Shown in pieces: positions 14,471 through 16,350 of a stretch of 16,350 nucleotides of DNA. The DNA lies in the NCBI GenBank assembly GCA_025355395.1, contig JANXZT010000188.1:1-16350 (forward strand), given 5' to 3'. The DNA is from Betaproteobacteria bacterium (GTDB lineage Bacteria; Pseudomonadota; Gammaproteobacteria; Burkholderiales; Casimicrobiaceae). The notes beneath the pieces were generated by a model. The model was not told the DNA's origin. It did not search any database and worked only from the letters and a program-made list of their open reading frames with translations. Position 1 is the first letter of the stretch; the number at the start of each line of letters is the position of its first letter. Both the position numbers and the translations under genes were made by a program.

Positions 14471-15175
14471 TCATGGCTGGAACCCGCCCTGCGCGCGCAA
14501 CGCGGCCGTCTTGTCACCCGCGAGCAGATCGGCAAAGCGTCGCGCTAAGGCGGGAGCCCTGCTACCGGTGCACACCGCGACGGAATACAACGTCGCAAGC
14601 TCGAACGCCTTCGGCAGCAATCCGATCAACGTGACGCGTTCGGTATAAAGGATTTCGGTCACCTGGGTACAGCCGATCGCTCCCGGGTCGTTCGCGTTCG
14701 CCATCGCGTGCATCGCGGCTGCGCCATTAGGCAACGCGCGCAGCCGCGGTGCGACGACTTGATCGATGCCCAGCTGCTTCAACACATTGGCGAAGTGAAT
14801 GCCGGCCGTTGCGCGCTGCGGGTCTGGAATGTAGATCGCCGTGGCGCATAGCAGGCTTTGTCTCAATGCATCCGGGGAGTCGATGGCCGGTGGCACGGCG
14901 CCGTCGGGAACGGCGACACCCGTGAAGACGCGTCCCAACGGGCGGATTGAATCCGCAGCGATGACGTTCTTGGCGGCGAGCTCTTCGAGCATCGCCTGGG
15001 TGAGGATCAGGACGTCGCAGGGAGCATCGGCGAGGAGCTTGTCCTTCATTGCACCCACGGCACCGAACGAGCCATCGATCGTCACTTGCGTCGACGCGGT
15101 CCATTCGTCGCGCAGCGCCTCGACCAGGCCCTTGGCCGCGCCGGCGCTGATGAGGTGGAGAGTGGTGTTTGCCAT
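14471..15175 (-). CDS. ModA-like substrate-binding protein lacking a signal peptide
   Basis: A 234-residue type-II periplasmic-binding-protein fold of the molybdate-binding (ModA) class. It opens directly with the first strand of the mature domain (TTLHLISAGAAKGLVEALRD), where ModA proteins have A-A-A-S-L. Later blocks CDVLILTQAMLEELAAKN, AIYIPDPQRATAGIHFANVL and GAIGCTQVTEIL fit the family. No signal peptide is possible: an in-frame TGA lies two codons before the ATG. The gene begins 23 bp after the stop of the molybdenum hydroxylase gene, implying co-transcription. It may be a cytoplasmic sensor or chaperone-like binder rather than a transporter part; no permease or ATPase gene is visible. 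The RBS is weak. Confidence 0.75.
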   Translation of the reverse strand: MANTTLHLISAGAAKGLVEALRDEWTASTQVTIDGSFGAVGAMKDKLLADAPCDVLILTQAMLEELAAKNVIAADSIRPLGRVFTGVAVPDGAVPPAIDSPDALRQSLLCATAIYIPDPQRATAGIHFANVLKQLGIDQVVAPRLRALPNGAAAMHAMANANDPGAIGCTQVTEILYTERVTLIGLLPKAFELATLYSVAVCTGSRAPALARRFADLLAGDKTAALRAQGGFQP

Positions 15176-15198
15176 GTTTCAGTTTCTGAAAAGCGCTC

Positions 15199-16350
15199 TC
15201 ATTCCATCGCCACCATGATGCGCTCGGGCGTCAGCGGCAAATCCCGAATCCGCAATCCCAACGCGTCGCACACGGCATTGGCGATGGCGCCGGCCGTCGG
15301 CCCGAGTGAGGCTTCGCCGGCGCCCATCGAGGGCAATTCGGGACGGCTGATGATGTCGACCTCGACCTCGGGTACGTCGGCAAAGCGAAAGATGGGATAC
15401 GTTTCCCAATCGGCGCTGGTCACGTGCCGGGTGTCGAATCGCAGCGCCTCCTTGATCGTCCAGCTGGCCGCCTGAATCGCGCCGCCTTCGATCTGATTGA
15501 TGACGCCATCGGGATTGATGACCTGGCCAACATCCACCGCGATGTAAAGCCGCCGCACCCTGATTTCCGCTTCCGCTTCAACCTCCGCAATCACGGCGCA
15601 ATAGGCGCTGGTGTGCTTGTAGCGCGCGAAGCCGATGCCATGCCCCATTCCTTCGCGCCGCTTCCAATCCGTCCACCGAGCGTTGCCGGCGACGCGCTCG
15701 ACCACCGCCCGCGCTCGTTCATCGCGAAGGTGGCGCAGACGAAAATGCACCGGATCGGCCTTGACCAGCGCTGCCAACTCATCAAGGAACGATTCGATGG
15801 CGAACACGTTCGCAAACGCGCCCAGAGCGCGTAGTGCCGAGGTGCGCAGCGGCGACTCCAGCACGCGATGGTTGATCACTTCCCACGCGGGCAAGTCGTA
15901 GCACGGCACGCTGTTGCGTTCGCCACCGCCGCCTGCCGCCAGTGGCGCATTGATCGCAATCAAGCGCTCGAATGGCGTTTCCAGGTGCCAGCTGCCAAGA
16001 AGCCCGGGTGACTCGGCGCGGCCCGGCCGGGTGCTATGCCCGTTGCTCCAGGTCTCGTGGCGCCAGCCGACGATGGCGTCGGCGGCATCGAGATCGGCTT
16101 CGAGCTCGACCCGCATCGCCGGTCCGAATGGTGACCAGCCAAGCTCATCGGCGCGCGACCATTGCACGCGCACCGGATGACCGTCGGCTGCCCGCGCCAG
16201 GCGCGCCGCATCGAACGCGACATCGTCGGCGGCGTTGTGACCGTAGCAACCGGCTCCTTCGACGTGGCGCACCACGATAACATCGGCCGGTAAGTGCAAT
16301 GCCAAGCCGAGGTCGCGCCGCAGGTTGAAGATGCCCTGGCTGTGCGACCA
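15199..16350 (-). CDS. Molybdenum hydroxylase (xanthine dehydrogenase family) large subunit, C-terminal part
   Basis: The frame runs to the right edge without a stop, so only the last 383 residues are visible; the true start is outside. It is the molybdopterin-binding subunit of an aerobic aldehyde oxidase/xanthine dehydrogenase-type enzyme, which hydroxylates C-H bonds next to N or carbonyl. Visible hallmarks: WSHSQGIFNLRRDLGLALHL, HVEGAGCYGHNAADDVAFDA, R-V-Q-W-S-R-A-D-E, LGAFANVFAIESFLDELA, AVDVGQVINPDGVINQIEGG and the active-site block GAGEASLGPTAGA, whose Glu is the conserved base near molybdenum. The V-E-G-A-G-C-Y-G-H-N segment is close to nicotinate dehydrogenase (NicB) and isoquinoline oxidoreductase (IorB)-like subunits. 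The ModA-like gene follows 23 bp downstream. Substrate undetermined. Confidence 0.88.
   Translation of the reverse strand, partial: WSHSQGIFNLRRDLGLALHLPADVIVVRHVEGAGCYGHNAADDVAFDAARLARAADGHPVRVQWSRADELGWSPFGPAMRVELEADLDAADAIVGWRHETWSNGHSTRPGRAESPGLLGSWHLETPFERLIAINAPLAAGGGGERNSVPCYDLPAWEVINHRVLESPLRTSALRALGAFANVFAIESFLDELAALVKADPVHFRLRHLRDERARAVVERVAGNARWTDWKRREGMGHGIGFARYKHTSAYCAVIAEVEAEAEIRVRRLYIAVDVGQVINPDGVINQIEGGAIQAASWTIKEALRFDTRHVTSADWETYPIFRFADVPEVEVDIISRPELPSMGAGEASLGPTAGAIANAVCDALGLRIRDLPLTPERIMVAME

Noticed and set aside
1..16350. CRISPR array, tRNA or rRNA genes
   Set aside because: No regularly spaced repeats and no tRNA or rRNA-like segments were found; the 16S-like GGAGGTGATCC at 10430 is a Shine-Dalgarno match, not rRNA.

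Overview
The window is GC-rich chromosomal DNA from a proteobacterium, most likely a betaproteobacterium of the Burkholderiales or a soil or metagenomic relative. The best clues are the DNA polymerase IV with the long insertion seen in betaproteobacterial homologues, an orphan iron-type solute-binding protein of a kind common in that group, an XRE-type regulator with an N-terminal coiled coil, and GGTATAAT-type promoter context. These assignments come from reading the sequence; no database search was run.

Layout. 1-205: the 3' end of an IS256/Mutator-type transposase gene and the probable right end of its element. 275-2522: an orphan exported solute-binding protein (+) flanked by two minus-strand Tyr/Gly-rich lipoproteins. 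2685-3965: dinB (-). 3966-4551: a gene-poor stretch with an eroded reading frame and a possible sigma70-like promoter. 4552-7385: a large secreted Asp-box beta-propeller gene, split in two by an exact 17-bp tandem duplication; removing one copy restores a single 938-codon frame. 7386-7720: no gene seen, one strong stem-loop. 7721-8182: creA (-). 8183-8399: promoter and a terminator-like hairpin in the leader of prfC. 8400-10019: prfC. 10020-11735: a scrambled accessory strip with a 21-bp palindrome, a frameshifted C-terminal remnant of a YedK/HMCES (SRAP) gene, a possible transposase 5' fragment, a small membrane protein with a near-perfect Shine-Dalgarno sequence, an HTH regulator and a short minus-strand ORF. 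11737-12576: a tandem universal stress protein (-). 12577-12929: a divergent intergenic region with two inverted repeats. 12930-14345: an amidase-signature hydrolase (+). 14471-16350: a minus-strand pair, a molybdenum hydroxylase large subunit (5' end off the window) followed closely by a ModA-like binding protein without a signal peptide.

How the genes work together. Most are single-gene units without an evident shared pathway. The one likely operon is the molybdenum hydroxylase plus ModA-like pair; with the convergent amidase it could belong to oxidation and hydrolysis of an N-heterocycle or amide, but that is inference. No CRISPR array, tRNA, rRNA or obvious defence island is visible. The strongest unusual signal is the 17-bp tandem duplication that splits the propeller gene and leaves a GTGA stop-start overlap.
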